Both the position numbers and the translations under genes were made by a program. 64,000 nt of DNA from Clostridium gasigenes (GTDB taxonomy: Bacteria; Bacillota; Clostridia; Clostridiales; Clostridiaceae), in assembly GCF_900104115.1 (NCBI RefSeq), contig NZ_FNJM01000008.1:86868-150867 (forward strand), in the 5' to 3' direction. The notes under the pieces were generated by a model. The model did not search any database, was not told the DNA's origin, and was given only the letters and a program-made list of their open reading frames with translations. Each line of letters starts with the position of its first letter. The first letter of the stretch is position 1. Shown here piece by piece: positions 9,665-18,339 of this stretch.

Positions 9665-9708
9665 TGATAACAATTATCATTTACAAGGAGATTGTTAAGG
9701 GGTATAAT
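9665..9708 (+). promoter_or_regulatory. tpx promoter with Fur/PerR-type box
   Basis: TGATAACAATTATCA at 9665-9679 differs at one base from the 7-1-7 Fur box TGATAATNATTATCA. It is the core of a larger palindrome, 9661-9683. It abuts a good promoter: TTTACA at 9680-9685, 17 bp, TATAAT at 9703-9708. A ferric-uptake or peroxide regulator (Fur or PerR) bound here would touch the -35 region. Confidence 0.75.
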
Positions 9709-9780
9709 CTAAGTATAATAATTAATGTTTTTTGGAATGATTAATATTAATGAAATAAATATATGAAGGAGGAATAAAAA

Positions 9781-10278
9781 ATGAAAAAAATTAAATTTAA
9801 GGGTAACCCTCTAACACTAGAAGGCAATACTGTTTCGGTTGGGGAAAAAATGAGGGCTTTTACGGTATCAGCTAATGATTTAAGTCCATTTACATTAAAG
9901 GATACAAGTGGAGTTAGAGTGTTTTTATCAGTACCATCAATAGATACTGGTGTATGTGATATGGAAGTTAAAAAATTCAATTTGGAGATAGGTAACATAA
10001 AAGGTGCAAGTTGTTATACAATATCAATGGATTTACCCTTTGCACAATCAAGATGGTGTGGAGATGCGGGGGTAGAGGATGTTAAGATTCTATCTGATTA
10101 TAAAGATAGAAATTTTGGAGAGGCTACAGGAACATATATTAAAGAGTTAGGGTTATTAACAAGAGCATCATTTGTTGTAGATTCTGAAGATAAGGTAACA
10201 TTTGTAGAATATCTTGAAGAAGTAACTAATGAACCTAATTATGAAAAAATATTAGAAGCTATAAAGTTAGCTAAATAG
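9781..10278 (+). CDS. tpx: Thiol peroxidase Tpx
   Basis: Atypical two-Cys peroxiredoxin that reduces hydrogen and alkyl hydroperoxides using thioredoxin. 165 residues, normal length. The peroxidatic motif PSIDTGVCD places Cys59, and DLPFAQSRWCGDAG places the resolving Cys93. The conserved FTVSANDL near the N terminus also matches Tpx. It is monocistronic, with its own promoter and Fur/PerR-like box upstream and a terminator downstream, fitting peroxide-responsive control in an anaerobe. Confidence 0.95.
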   Translation: MKKIKFKGNPLTLEGNTVSVGEKMRAFTVSANDLSPFTLKDTSGVRVFLSVPSIDTGVCDMEVKKFNLEIGNIKGASCYTISMDLPFAQSRWCGDAGVEDVKILSDYKDRNFGEATGTYIKELGLLTRASFVVDSEDKVTFVEYLEEVTNEPNYEKILEAIKLAK

Positions 10279-10298
10279 AATTTTAACAGCTCTTAAAG

Positions 10299-10330
10299 CA
10301 CTGAAATTAATTAAATTTCAGTGTTTTTTT
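10299..10330 (+). terminator. Terminator of tpx
   Basis: CACTGAAATT pairs with AATTTCAGTG around a short loop, followed by seven Ts. Confidence 0.92.
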
Positions 10331-10333
10331 AAT

Positions 10334-10404
10334 AAGGCATCGTAAAATAAATAATAGACCAAAAATCAAGGATACTGGTCTATTATTTTTTTTATGATGC
10401 CTAA
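10334..10404. repeat. IPE palindromic element, near-perfect copy
   Basis: The left arm AAGGCATCGTAAAATAAATA continues to ATAGACCA. The right arm reads the same on the other strand with GCATCATAAA. Arms are about 28 bp with a short centre; total 71 bp. It is one of the two best-preserved copies and could also end transcription in both directions. Confidence 0.9.
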
Positions 10405-10491
10405 GGTTAATTAACATAATACTAGACACAATCTTTACATAAGTGTAAAATATAGAATTAGTCAAAGGATGTAAAGAAAGGATTGATTTAA

Positions 10492-11433
10492 ATGCAAGGA
10501 ACTTGGATAGAAATTAGAGTAATCACAAAAAGTGAGGCGTTAGAACCAATTTCAGGAATATTTTATGGATTAGATTGTAAGGGTGTAGCTATAGAGGATC
10601 CAAATGATATACTAGAAACAAAAGAAGGTCCATTAACTTGGGATTTTGCGGATATTAATGTTTTGGAACATAAAGGTAAATGTGCTGTTGTTAAAGCATA
10701 TTTCTCAGAAGAAGATGAAATTGAAAAGATAATAGCCTATGTTAAGGAGAAGGTTGAAGAAATTAGAGACCTTGGAATTGATGTTGGTGAGGGTATAGTA
10801 GAAAATGAAAAAATATTTGAAGAAGATTGGGCAAATAACTGGAAAAAATATTATAAACCAACTCTTTTAGGTGAAAGAATAGTAGTTAAACCAACTTGGG
10901 AAGAGTATATAGCAAAAGAAAATGAGTTAGTAATAGAATTAGATCCAGGTATGGCTTTTGGAACAGGAACTCATGAAACAACAAGAATGTGCGTTCAAGC
11001 TTTAGAAAGATATGTTAATTTAGATAGTACTGTTTTTGATGTAGGTTGTGGAACTGGTATACTTGCAATTGCAGCAGCAAAACTTGAAGCTAAAATGGCT
11101 ATAGGGGTTGATTTAGATCCAGTTGCAGTAGAAGTAGCTAAGGAAAATGTAGCACATAATAAATTAGAAAATATTGAAGTGTTATATGGAAATTTAGTAG
11201 AAGTTATAAGTGGAAAGGCTGATATTGTTGTAGCTAATATTTTAGCTGAAATAGTATGTATTTTAACAGATGATGTTAAAAGGGTTCTTAACGATGGTGG
11301 ATACTTTATTTCATCAGGAATTATTCATGACAGAGTTGAAATGGTTGTTAGTAAATTAGAAGAGAGTGGTTTTGAAGTTTTAGAGAAGAATAAAGATGGA
11401 GAGTGGAACTGTATAGTTGCAAAATTAAAGTAG
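10492..11433 (+). CDS. prmA: Ribosomal protein L11 methyltransferase PrmA
   Basis: SAM-dependent trimethylation of ribosomal protein L11 (Lys and N-terminal amine). 313 residues: an N-terminal L11-binding domain (about 1-100) with EDWANNWKKYYKP at the linker, and a Rossmann methyltransferase domain with FGTGTHETT (156-164), DVGCGTG (183-189) and VVANILAEI. In Firmicutes it follows dnaJ and precedes rsmE; here nitrite/sulfite reductase and tpx are inserted after dnaJ. The stop TAG at 11431-11433 runs directly into an IPE half copy. Confidence 0.95.
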   Translation: MQGTWIEIRVITKSEALEPISGIFYGLDCKGVAIEDPNDILETKEGPLTWDFADINVLEHKGKCAVVKAYFSEEDEIEKIIAYVKEKVEEIRDLGIDVGEGIVENEKIFEEDWANNWKKYYKPTLLGERIVVKPTWEEYIAKENELVIELDPGMAFGTGTHETTRMCVQALERYVNLDSTVFDVGCGTGILAIAAAKLEAKMAIGVDLDPVAVEVAKENVAHNKLENIEVLYGNLVEVISGKADIVVANILAEIVCILTDDVKRVLNDGGYFISSGIIHDRVEMVVSKLEESGFEVLEKNKDGEWNCIVAKLK

Positions 11434-11456
11434 GGTATTTATTTGGAGATGCCTAG
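11432..11456. repeat. IPE half copy after prmA
   Basis: GGTATTTATTTGGAGATGCC followed by TA matches the right arm of the family (compare 55611-55630). The left arm is absent. Confidence 0.6.
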
Positions 11457-11476
11457 AAGGTTAGGAGAGAGGATAT

Positions 11477-12241
11477 ATGCATAAGTTTTTTACACCAAAA
11501 GAAAATTTTTCTGAAACAGAAGGAAGAATAGTTGGTGATGATGTAAAACACATATACAAGGTGTTAAGACTAGCAAAGGGCGAAAAAGTAGTTCTTAATA
11601 ACTGCGTTGGTGAAGAGTTTTTAGGAGAAGTGAAAAGTGTTGAGAAAACGGAAGTTATTATATCAATTTTAGAAAAATTAGACATAAATAATGAAAGTGA
11701 AGTTAAAATATATTTGTTCCAAGGGTTACCAAAATCTCAAAAAATGGATTTAATAGTTCAAAAGGGGACTGAACTTGGCATTGCAGAATTTATACCAACA
11801 ATAACCTCAAGAGTTGATGTTAAGCTTAAAGGTGATTTTAAAAAATTAGATAGATTAAACAGAATTGTTTTAGAAGCATCAAAACAAAGCAAAAGAACGA
11901 TTGTGCCAAAGGTTTTAGAACCTATAGCATTTGAAGAGGTTTTAAATAGAATAAACACTGTGGATTTAATGTTAGTACCTTATGAAAATGCAGAAAATTT
12001 TGGTGTAAAAACATTGTTTAAAGAACTAAAAGATAAAAATGTTGACTTAGGAACTATTAAAAATATTGGTATATTTGTAGGACCAGAAGGTGGATTTGAA
12101 GATGAAGAGATAAGCATACTTAAAGAGAAGGGTGCATATATTATAACTTTAGGAAGTAGAATATTGAGAACAGAAACAGCTGGATTTGTAGCTACTTCTT
12201 TAATTCAATATGAATTAGGTGACTTAGGGGGAGATATTTAA
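11477..12241 (+). CDS. rsmE: 16S rRNA m3U1498 methyltransferase RsmE
   Basis: SPOUT-fold enzyme that methylates N3 of U1498 in 16S rRNA. 254 residues with an N-terminal PUA-like domain. The knotted C-terminal part has FVGPEGGFEDEEI (GPEGGF at 202-207) and LGSRILRTETA (225-235), which form the SAM site. The start has AGGAGAGAGG upstream. It overlaps mtaB by one base (TAATG), implying translational coupling. Confidence 0.95.
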   Translation: MHKFFTPKENFSETEGRIVGDDVKHIYKVLRLAKGEKVVLNNCVGEEFLGEVKSVEKTEVIISILEKLDINNESEVKIYLFQGLPKSQKMDLIVQKGTELGIAEFIPTITSRVDVKLKGDFKKLDRLNRIVLEASKQSKRTIVPKVLEPIAFEEVLNRINTVDLMLVPYENAENFGVKTLFKELKDKNVDLGTIKNIGIFVGPEGGFEDEEISILKEKGAYIITLGSRILRTETAGFVATSLIQYELGDLGGDI

Positions 12242-13545
12242 TGAATGTTGCATTTGCCACACTGGGGTGTAAAGTTAATCAATATGATTCAGAGGCTATG
12301 GCAGAAAAATTTATAAGAGAAGGATATAGTGTTGTAGATTTCAATGAAGTATCAGATGTATATGTAATTAATACATGTACAGTTACTAATATGGGTGATA
12401 GGAAATCTAGGCAAATTATTGGAAGAGCAAGAAAATTAAATGAAAATGCCATTATAGCTGTAGTTGGTTGTTATTCTCAAATGGCTCCAAAGGAAGTTTC
12501 CAAAATTCCAGGCGTTAATGTAGTGCTTGGAACTAGAAATAAAGGTGATGTAGTTTATTTTGTGAATAAAGCTAAAGATGAAGGGCAGAATCAAGTTCAT
12601 GTTGAAGGTGTACTTAAAAATAAAAAGTTTGAAAACTTGAATATAGAAGAATATCAAGATAAAACAAGAGCATTTTTAAAAATACAAGATGGATGTAATA
12701 GATTCTGCACATATTGTTTAATTCCGTATGCTAGAGGGGCTGTATGCTCAAAGGATCCTATAAAGGTGATAGAAGAGGTTAAGAGCCTTGCAAGCCATGG
12801 GTTTAAGGAAATAATACTATCAGGTATTCACACGGCTTCTTATGGCTTAGAATTAGAAGGAAACATAACTTTAATAAATTTAATAGAAGAAATAGAAAAA
12901 GTAGATGGGATTGAAAGAATTAGAATAGGATCTATTGAACCGGCATTCTTTACTCCAGAAGTAATAGAAAAGATTAAAGGCTTTAAAAAGTTATGTCCAC
13001 ACTTCCATTTATCTCTTCAAAGTGGTAGTGATGGAACCTTAAAAAGAATGAATAGAAGATATGAGGCTAAAGAATATGAGATGTCAGTTAAGCTTTTAAG
13101 AAAAACCTTAAAAGATGTTTCAATAAGCACTGATGTTATTGTGGGGTTCCCAGGAGAAACAGAAGAAGAATTTAATGAAACATATGAGTATTTAAAAAGA
13201 TTAAAGTTAACTAAAACTCATATATTTAAATTTAGCCCAAGAAAAGGAACAAAGGCTGCTGATATGCCTAATCAGTTAGATGGAAAGATAAAAGAACAAA
13301 GAAGTAAAATGCTTATAAAGTTAAATGGAATTAATGAAAAATCATTTATAGAGAAATATGTAGGTAAAGAGATGGATGCTTTAATGGAATTTGAAGTACC
13401 TGGAAAAGCTGGAATAGTAGAAGGTTACACTAAGAACTATATAAAAGTAGAAGTGCCTTGCAATTGTACGGATGTTAGAGGGAAGATATTAAAGATTAAT
13501 ATAGAAAAAGCAGAAACTAATTTTGCTGTAGCTAAATTAGTTTAG
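12241..13545 (+). CDS. mtaB: tRNA ms2t6A37 methylthiotransferase MtaB
   Basis: Radical SAM enzyme that adds a methylthio group to t6A at tRNA position 37. 434 residues: the UPF0004 domain holds Cys10, Cys46 and Cys77 for the auxiliary [4Fe-4S] cluster; the radical SAM motif is Cys152-X3-Cys156-X2-Cys159 (CNRFCTYCLIPYARG); a TRAM-like C-terminal domain follows. TLGCKVNQYDSEAM at the N terminus is typical of MtaB rather than MiaB. It is translationally coupled to rsmE. Confidence 0.95.
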   Translation: MNVAFATLGCKVNQYDSEAMAEKFIREGYSVVDFNEVSDVYVINTCTVTNMGDRKSRQIIGRARKLNENAIIAVVGCYSQMAPKEVSKIPGVNVVLGTRNKGDVVYFVNKAKDEGQNQVHVEGVLKNKKFENLNIEEYQDKTRAFLKIQDGCNRFCTYCLIPYARGAVCSKDPIKVIEEVKSLASHGFKEIILSGIHTASYGLELEGNITLINLIEEIEKVDGIERIRIGSIEPAFFTPEVIEKIKGFKKLCPHFHLSLQSGSDGTLKRMNRRYEAKEYEMSVKLLRKTLKDVSISTDVIVGFPGETEEEFNETYEYLKRLKLTKTHIFKFSPRKGTKAADMPNQLDGKIKEQRSKMLIKLNGINEKSFIEKYVGKEMDALMEFEVPGKAGIVEGYTKNYIKVEVPCNCTDVRGKILKINIEKAETNFAVAKLV

Positions 13546-13588
13546 GAATTTAGAAAAAATTTATTTATATATATAAGGCGGTGAATTT

Positions 13589-13930
13589 ATGAACTGTATA
13601 TTTTGCAAAATAATTAATGGTGAAATACAGAGTAAAAAGATTTATGAAGATGAAAAAGTTTATGCTTTTTATGATATAAATCCTGAAGCACCTGTACATT
13701 TTTTAGTAATACCTAAAGAACATATCATAAGTGCTAATGAAATAAGTGAAATAAATTCGAATATTATTTCACATATATTCCTTGTTATTAATAAGCTAGT
13801 AAGAGAGCTTGGAATTAATAAAGAGGGTTATAGAATAGTTAATAATTGCGGCGAATTAGGGGGACAGACTGTTGATCACATGCATTTTCATGTTTTAGGT
13901 GGGCGAGGGTTAAAGTGGCCACCGGGTTAA
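13589..13930 (+). CDS. HIT-family nucleotide-binding hydrolase (HinT-like)
   Basis: 113-residue histidine-triad protein. Family members hydrolyse AMP-lysine and related purine phosphoramidates. CIFCKIINGEIQSKKIYED opens the protein and the triad is at residues 97-101 (HMHFH) followed by VLGGRGL-WPPG. Its place between mtaB and rpsU is the standard clostridial order. An AGGCGGTGA ribosome site precedes the ATG. Confidence 0.93.
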   Translation: MNCIFCKIINGEIQSKKIYEDEKVYAFYDINPEAPVHFLVIPKEHIISANEISEINSNIISHIFLVINKLVRELGINKEGYRIVNNCGELGGQTVDHMHFHVLGGRGLKWPPG

Positions 13931-13948
13931 CAGTTTTCCAATCTATTA

Positions 13949-14035
13949 TTGACATTGCAATTGCAAATATTGTATAATATAGCATGTGTTGTTAAGCCCG
14001 TAGCTGAATTAAATTAATTAATTTGAGCTAACGGA
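13949..14035 (+). promoter_or_regulatory. rpsU promoter and structured leader
   Basis: TTGACA at 13949-13954 and TATAAT at 13973-13978 are 18 bp apart. The leader then holds CGTAGCT pairing with AGCTAACG around a self-complementary AATTAAATTAATTAATT core (about 13999-14033), ending right at the GGAGGGAGG ribosome site. The hairpin could regulate S21 translation, which is inference. Confidence 0.7.
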
Positions 14036-14049
14036 GGGAGGGATATAGG

Positions 14050-14226
14050 ATGTCAGAAATTAAAGTTGGAGAGAATGAAACGCTAGAAAGTGCATTAAGA
14101 AGATTTAAGAAAAAATGCGCTAGAACTGGAGTTCTTGCAGAGGTTAAAAAAAGAGAACACTATGAAAAGCCAAGTGTAAAGAAGAAGAAAAAATCAGAAG
14201 CTGCAAGAAAGAGAAAGTTCAAGTAG
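14050..14226 (+). CDS. rpsU: Ribosomal protein bS21
   Basis: 58-residue small-subunit protein, full length. It begins [20 protein letters not shown] and has the family's basic profile, ending in a run of Lys and Arg ([17 protein letters not shown]). The ATG follows GGAGGGAGGGATATAGG. It has its own consensus promoter. The next gene would normally be yqeY, here a pseudogene. Confidence 0.96.
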   Translation: MSEIKVGENETLESALRRFKKKCARTGVLAEVKKREHYEKPSVKKKKKSEAARKRKFK

Positions 14227-14250
14227 GGTTTAATTCTTTTTGAAGAATTT

Positions 14251-14567
14251 ATGAAAATGCCATCAGTAAAAGATAGACTTCAACAAGATAAAGTTATAGA
14301 AATTTTAGAAAAAGAAGTCAAGCAAAAAGAACAACGCTTGAATTTAAAAAGGGAAACAGACAAGATTTGGAAGGTCAGTCACAAACTGAATAAAAATCTT
14401 AGTTAGTTACCTTCCTCAGCAGTTATAATGATATTAGAAATTATTAAAAAAACAGCTACACCATTGGGTGGAAATAACAGTTGAAATAACATTAGATATA
14501 TTGAAAAAAGTTAAGGTTTCAATTATACCAGAAATAATTGGTAGATCAGATGATAAATTTATTAATT
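14251..14567 (+). pseudogene. yqeY: Decayed yqeY (GatB/YqeY domain) remnant
   Basis: Pieces of YqeY survive in order but in different frames. KDRLQQDKVIEILEKEVKQK is in the frame starting at 14251 (stop at 14406); a +1 shift then gives EFKKGNRQDLEGQSQTE; YLPQQL followed by a stop lies at about 14408-14428; and IIGRSDDKFIN ends the region. These match, respectively, the N-terminal helices with an internal deletion, the EKGNRQDLV segment, the YLPQQLSEEE segment and the GRADGKLVN segment of intact YqeY. The place right after rpsU is the normal yqeY locus. Frameshifts, stops and deletions mean no functional protein. Confidence 0.82.
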
Positions 14568-14598
14568 AATTATAAAATAATATTTAACTAATAAATAG

Positions 14599-14631
14599 TA
14601 AAAGAACTCAATATTTTATTGAGTTCTTTTT
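14599..14631 (+). terminator. Terminator after rpsU/yqeY remnant
   Basis: AAAGAACTCAATA pairs with TATTGAGTTCTTT around a 3-nt loop, followed by Ts. Confidence 0.9.
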
Positions 14632-14710
14632 GTTGTCTAAAAAAGTAATTTTTTTTTTTATTTAATCATAAAGTACAAAGAGGGATTATTAAATAAGGAG
14701 AGGATGCTTT

Positions 14711-14989
14711 ATGGAAGAAAAATTAAATAAAAGTAGGGAAATTATTATAGAGAAGTTTGATTTACCTAAAGATGTTATTTTGGATGTTCCTAAAATTATA
14801 GTTATAGGGGATAGAGAAATAACTATAGAAAATCATAAAGGAATCATTGTATTTGAAAGAAATATAATAAAAATAAATAGTAGGTTTGGACCAATAACCA
14901 TAAATGGAGAGAACTTTGAAATACTATATATAGGAAGTTCAACTACAACAATTAGTGGTAAGTTTAAATCGATAGCATATGAGAGGTAA
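14711..14989 (+). CDS. yqfC: Sporulation protein YqfC
   Basis: 92-residue YabP/YqfC-family protein, expressed in the mother cell in Bacillus under SigE. The fold is all beta; visible features are LPKDVILDVPKIIVIGDREITIENHKGI split over the first 55 residues and a final IKINSRFGPITINGENFEI-type strand pair. It is followed after 5 bp by yqfD, the normal pair. AAGGAGAGG precedes the ATG. Confidence 0.9.
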   Translation: MEEKLNKSREIIIEKFDLPKDVILDVPKIIVIGDREITIENHKGIIVFERNIIKINSRFGPITINGENFEILYIGSSTTTISGKFKSIAYER

Positions 14990-14994
14990 CATAT

Positions 14995-16134
14995 ATGGGG
15001 TTAAATAAATTTAAAAATGGGAAAGTTTCAGTTGAAATTAAAGTTTTAAACCCTGAAAGAATATTAAACATATTATGGAATAATGAAATTAAAGTGTCTA
15101 ATGTCAAAAAAATAGACATAGCTACTTTAAGAGTAGATATAGACTATAATGATTATACACAGTTAAGAGAAGTTGTAAATAGAATAAATGGAAAAATGGA
15201 TATTGTAGGGCGTGATGGACCATTATTTTTACTAGGAAAACTAAAAAAACGCTCTTCTTTAGCAATTGGGGCAATAATGTTTATTGGAATAATATTTTAT
15301 TTATCCACTTATATTTGGGGAATTGAAATAAAAACAAAGAAAAATGTATCTCCATTTGAAGTAAGACAACAACTTTATGATATGGGCATTAAGCCGGGAA
15401 CATTAAAAAAATCTATTGAAGTAAAAGATATAGAAAAAAAACTTGAAGATATAAACTCAGATATTTTATGGCTTAGAGTGAGGATAGAAGGCTCTACGTT
15501 GAAAGTTTTAATAGAAGAAAAGGTAAATCCACCGGAAGAAAAAAAACCGAAGCTAGGTAATCTAGTTGCTAAAATGGATGGCCAAATAAATAGAGTTTAT
15601 GCCTACGCTGGGAGAACAGTTGTTAAAACAGGAGATGTTATTAAAGCTGGAGATATTGTTATAGAAGGAATTGATGGAAAAGAGGGAGAAGAATTTCAAG
15701 TTCCGCCAAATGGAATTGTTATGGCTAATACATTCTATGAAAAATCAATGGAAGTTAAAATTAACGGAACATCCATGGAGAGAAATGGAAATAAGGATAG
15801 TGACGTTTATTTGAATATATTTGGAAAGAAAATTTATATAAAAAAAGCTATAAAAGGTTTTAAAGAATATGATAAAATAGAAGACAGTAGTAAAATGCTA
15901 AATAAAGTGGTATATTTTGAAAGAGAAGAAAAAAATGTTAAGTTAACAAAAGAAGTGGCAATTGAAAATTCAATAAAAAGTTCAGAAGAATCATTGCTTA
16001 ATGAGTTAACTAGAGAAGCTACAATAGTAGATAAGATAGTTAATACAGAAGATATTGGCGATGAAAGTATAAAAGTTAGAATTGTTTTTGTAGTTGAACA
16101 AAACATAGTAGACAATAATACTATTGAATATTAA
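14995..16134 (+). CDS. yqfD: Sporulation protein YqfD
   Basis: 379-residue single-pass membrane protein of the YqfD family (the stage IV sporulation protein annotated in Firmicutes). A cytosolic N-terminal domain (1-88) precedes one membrane segment at about 89-110 (LAIGAIMFIGIIFYLSTYIW). The outer part has the conserved IKPGTLKKSIEV and the lysine/glutamate-rich region around residues 170-190. Normally phoH comes next; here pgpH follows after 18 bp. Confidence 0.92.
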   Translation: MGLNKFKNGKVSVEIKVLNPERILNILWNNEIKVSNVKKIDIATLRVDIDYNDYTQLREVVNRINGKMDIVGRDGPLFLLGKLKKRSSLAIGAIMFIGIIFYLSTYIWGIEIKTKKNVSPFEVRQQLYDMGIKPGTLKKSIEVKDIEKKLEDINSDILWLRVRIEGSTLKVLIEEKVNPPEEKKPKLGNLVAKMDGQINRVYAYAGRTVVKTGDVIKAGDIVIEGIDGKEGEEFQVPPNGIVMANTFYEKSMEVKINGTSMERNGNKDSDVYLNIFGKKIYIKKAIKGFKEYDKIEDSSKMLNKVVYFEREEKNVKLTKEVAIENSIKSSEESLLNELTREATIVDKIVNTEDIGDESIKVRIVFVVEQNIVDNNTIEY

Positions 16135-16161
16135 AACTATGTAGATAAGAAGGTGGGAAAC

Positions 16162-18219
16162 ATGTTTTTTAATGGAAATGGTTATAAACCAAAGGATAGA
16201 TCAAAAAGAATGTTTATTTTTACAATAGTATTTGTTCTTATTTATATTTTGCTTATTACAGCAATAGCCCCTAAGAAATATAATTTAACAGAGGGAGATA
16301 TTGCAAATGCGGATATTAAGGCACCAAGAGATACTGTAGACGAAAGGGCAACTAAAGAAAAGGAAGAGGAAATATTAGAAAAAGTAGATAAGCAATACAC
16401 TGTAAAGGGTGAAGTAAAGCTTTCTGCAGAAGAAAATATTACAAAGTTATTTAATAAGATAAGTAATATAAATGCCACTATAACTGATGAAAAGGAAAAA
16501 ATAGCAGCAGCTAAAAAAATAGAAGGTTTTAATTTAACTGAAAATGAATTTAAAATTATACTATCATCAACTAAAGAAGAAATTGCTCAATTTGAACAAA
16601 GTTTACTTGGAATAATGAAATTGGTATATGTAAATAATATTCAAGAAAATAACATTGAAAATATTCAAAATTCACATGGAATAGTAAGCTATGAATTAAG
16701 TAAAAAAGATATTTCAAGAGAATTAGAATTAGCACTAAGTAATATTGCATTTAGCCAAATAAAACCTAACTTGTTCTTTGACAAAGAAAAGACAGATGAA
16801 AAAGTAAAGGAAGCACAGAAAAATCTGCAAAAAGAAATAATAAAGAAAAATCAAACCATAGTTAAAGAAGGAGAACCTATAACATCAAGTCAAATAGAAA
16901 TATTAAGAGAACTTGGATTATTAGATAAAGGGCTTGGAAAAACTTATATGTATACTTATTTGATTTTGGCAGTATTTGTAGCAATGGTATTAGGTATGCA
17001 ATATTCTTATTTATCAAAGGATAAAAAAGAAATTTATAATAATATAAAGATGATTATTATGATAAGTGTTATTAACTTAATATCTCTTTTACTTGCAAGA
17101 GGATTAAATATAATATCACCATTCTTAATACCCTTAGCCTGTGGTCCAATTTTATTAACACTACTTTTAGATTATAAAACTTCATTAGTTATAAATTCAT
17201 TAAATATTTTACTTGTAAGTGTGGTTGTAGGGTTTAGTCCCCATATTATAATACTTTCTATAGTTAATGTGATAATTGGATCAACAACGCTTAGGAAGTT
17301 ACAACAAAGAAATGATATATTATATTCAACTATATATATTGCAGGGGTTTCGGCATTAGTTACATTATCAACTGGTATGCTGTTATCTAATAACTTAACA
17401 GGTATTTTTATAGATACTGGATTTGTTATTTTAGGATCAATTATGTCAGGAGTGCTGGCAGTTGGGTTTTTACCTTTCTTAGAATCAACATTTGATATAG
17501 TTACTAATATTAAGCTTTTAGAAATGTCGAATCCAAACCATCCTCTAATGAAGAGGTTACTAATGGAGGCACCGGGAACTTATCATCATAGTGTAATGGT
17601 AGCTAACTTAGCCGAAGTTGCAACTGAAGAAGTCGGAGGGAATCCTGTAATTGCTAGAATAGGAGCATATTATCATGATATTGGTAAAATTAAAAGGCCA
17701 TATTTCTTTGGAGAAAATCAAATGGGGAAAGAAAATCCACATAATAAGATTACTCCGAATTTAAGTACCCTTATAATAATATCTCATGTTAAAGATGGAA
17801 TAGAACTGGCTAAGGAATATAAAGTTCCAAAGGTTATTCAAGATATAATAGAGCAACATCATGGAACTACATTAGTTAAATATTTTTATTATACAATGAA
17901 AAATTCAGCAGAGAAACCTGAAGATATTAAAGAAGAAGATTTCAGGTATCCAGGACCTACGCCTTGTAGTAAGGAAGCTGGTATATTAATGCTGGCAGAT
18001 AGCGTGGAAGCTGCGGTAAGGTCTATAAATGAGCCAACTAAGGGTAAAATAGAGGAAATGGTAAATAATATAATTAAAGATAAGTTACATTCAGACCAAT
18101 TAGTTAATTGTGATTTAACTTTAAGAGATTTAGAAAAAATAAGAAAATGTTTCTTAAAAGTTCTAAATGGAATATATCATAAAAGAATAGAATATCCGAC
18201 AGAAAAAGTTAGAAGTTAG
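16162..18219 (+). CDS. pgpH: Cyclic-di-AMP phosphodiesterase PgpH (7TM-HD)
   Basis: 685-residue membrane HD hydrolase; the PgpH/YqfF family degrades c-di-AMP. One N-terminal membrane segment is followed by an extracellular domain (about 45-265), seven membrane segments (about 270-455) and a cytosolic HD domain with His475 in TYHHSVMVANL and the His505-Asp506 pair in YYHDIGK. I start at the ATG at 16162 with AAGGTGGG upstream; an in-frame GTG at 16153 lies within that site. It sits between yqfD and ybeY, with phoH absent. Confidence 0.93.
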   Translation: MFFNGNGYKPKDRSKRMFIFTIVFVLIYILLITAIAPKKYNLTEGDIANADIKAPRDTVDERATKEKEEEILEKVDKQYTVKGEVKLSAEENITKLFNKISNINATITDEKEKIAAAKKIEGFNLTENEFKIILSSTKEEIAQFEQSLLGIMKLVYVNNIQENNIENIQNSHGIVSYELSKKDISRELELALSNIAFSQIKPNLFFDKEKTDEKVKEAQKNLQKEIIKKNQTIVKEGEPITSSQIEILRELGLLDKGLGKTYMYTYLILAVFVAMVLGMQYSYLSKDKKEIYNNIKMIIMISVINLISLLLARGLNIISPFLIPLACGPILLTLLLDYKTSLVINSLNILLVSVVVGFSPHIIILSIVNVIIGSTTLRKLQQRNDILYSTIYIAGVSALVTLSTGMLLSNNLTGIFIDTGFVILGSIMSGVLAVGFLPFLESTFDIVTNIKLLEMSNPNHPLMKRLLMEAPGTYHHSVMVANLAEVATEEVGGNPVIARIGAYYHDIGKIKRPYFFGENQMGKENPHNKITPNLSTLIIISHVKDGIELAKEYKVPKVIQDIIEQHHGTTLVKYFYYTMKNSAEKPEDIKEEDFRYPGPTPCSKEAGILMLADSVEAAVRSINEPTKGKIEEMVNNIIKDKLHSDQLVNCDLTLRDLEKIRKCFLKVLNGIYHKRIEYPTEKVRS

Positions 18220-18233
18220 ACAGCTAAAAAAAG

Positions 18234-18262
18234 TGGGGAGGGGCATCTGCCTTTCCCTTAAA
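18234..18262 (+). terminator. Weak hairpin after pgpH
   Basis: GGGAGGGGC pairs with GCCTTTCCC (two G-T pairs) around a 4-nt loop. No T-run follows, so termination is doubtful. Confidence 0.4.
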
Positions 18263-18276
18263 AATTTAAATATTAT

Positions 18277-18328
18277 TTAAGGTACTCGAAAAAATCATAG
18301 AAACTAGTTGTTTCTGTGAAGCTCCATA
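18277..18328. repeat. Degenerate IPE-like element before ybeY
   Basis: TTAAGGTACTCGAAAAAATC at the left and GAAGCTCC at the right resemble IPE ends (compare 38730-38787), with an internal hairpin ATAGAAAC-TAGTT-GTTTCTGT. Pairing of the outer ends is poor. Confidence 0.35.
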
Positions 18329-18339
18329 GGAGGAGAAAG

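Noticed and set aside
13543..13585. Possible IPE between mtaB and the HIT gene (TTTAGGAATTTAGAAAAAAT)
   Set aside because: Start resembles the family, but there is no AATAAC-type inner arm and no matching right arm; could be chance in AT-rich DNA.
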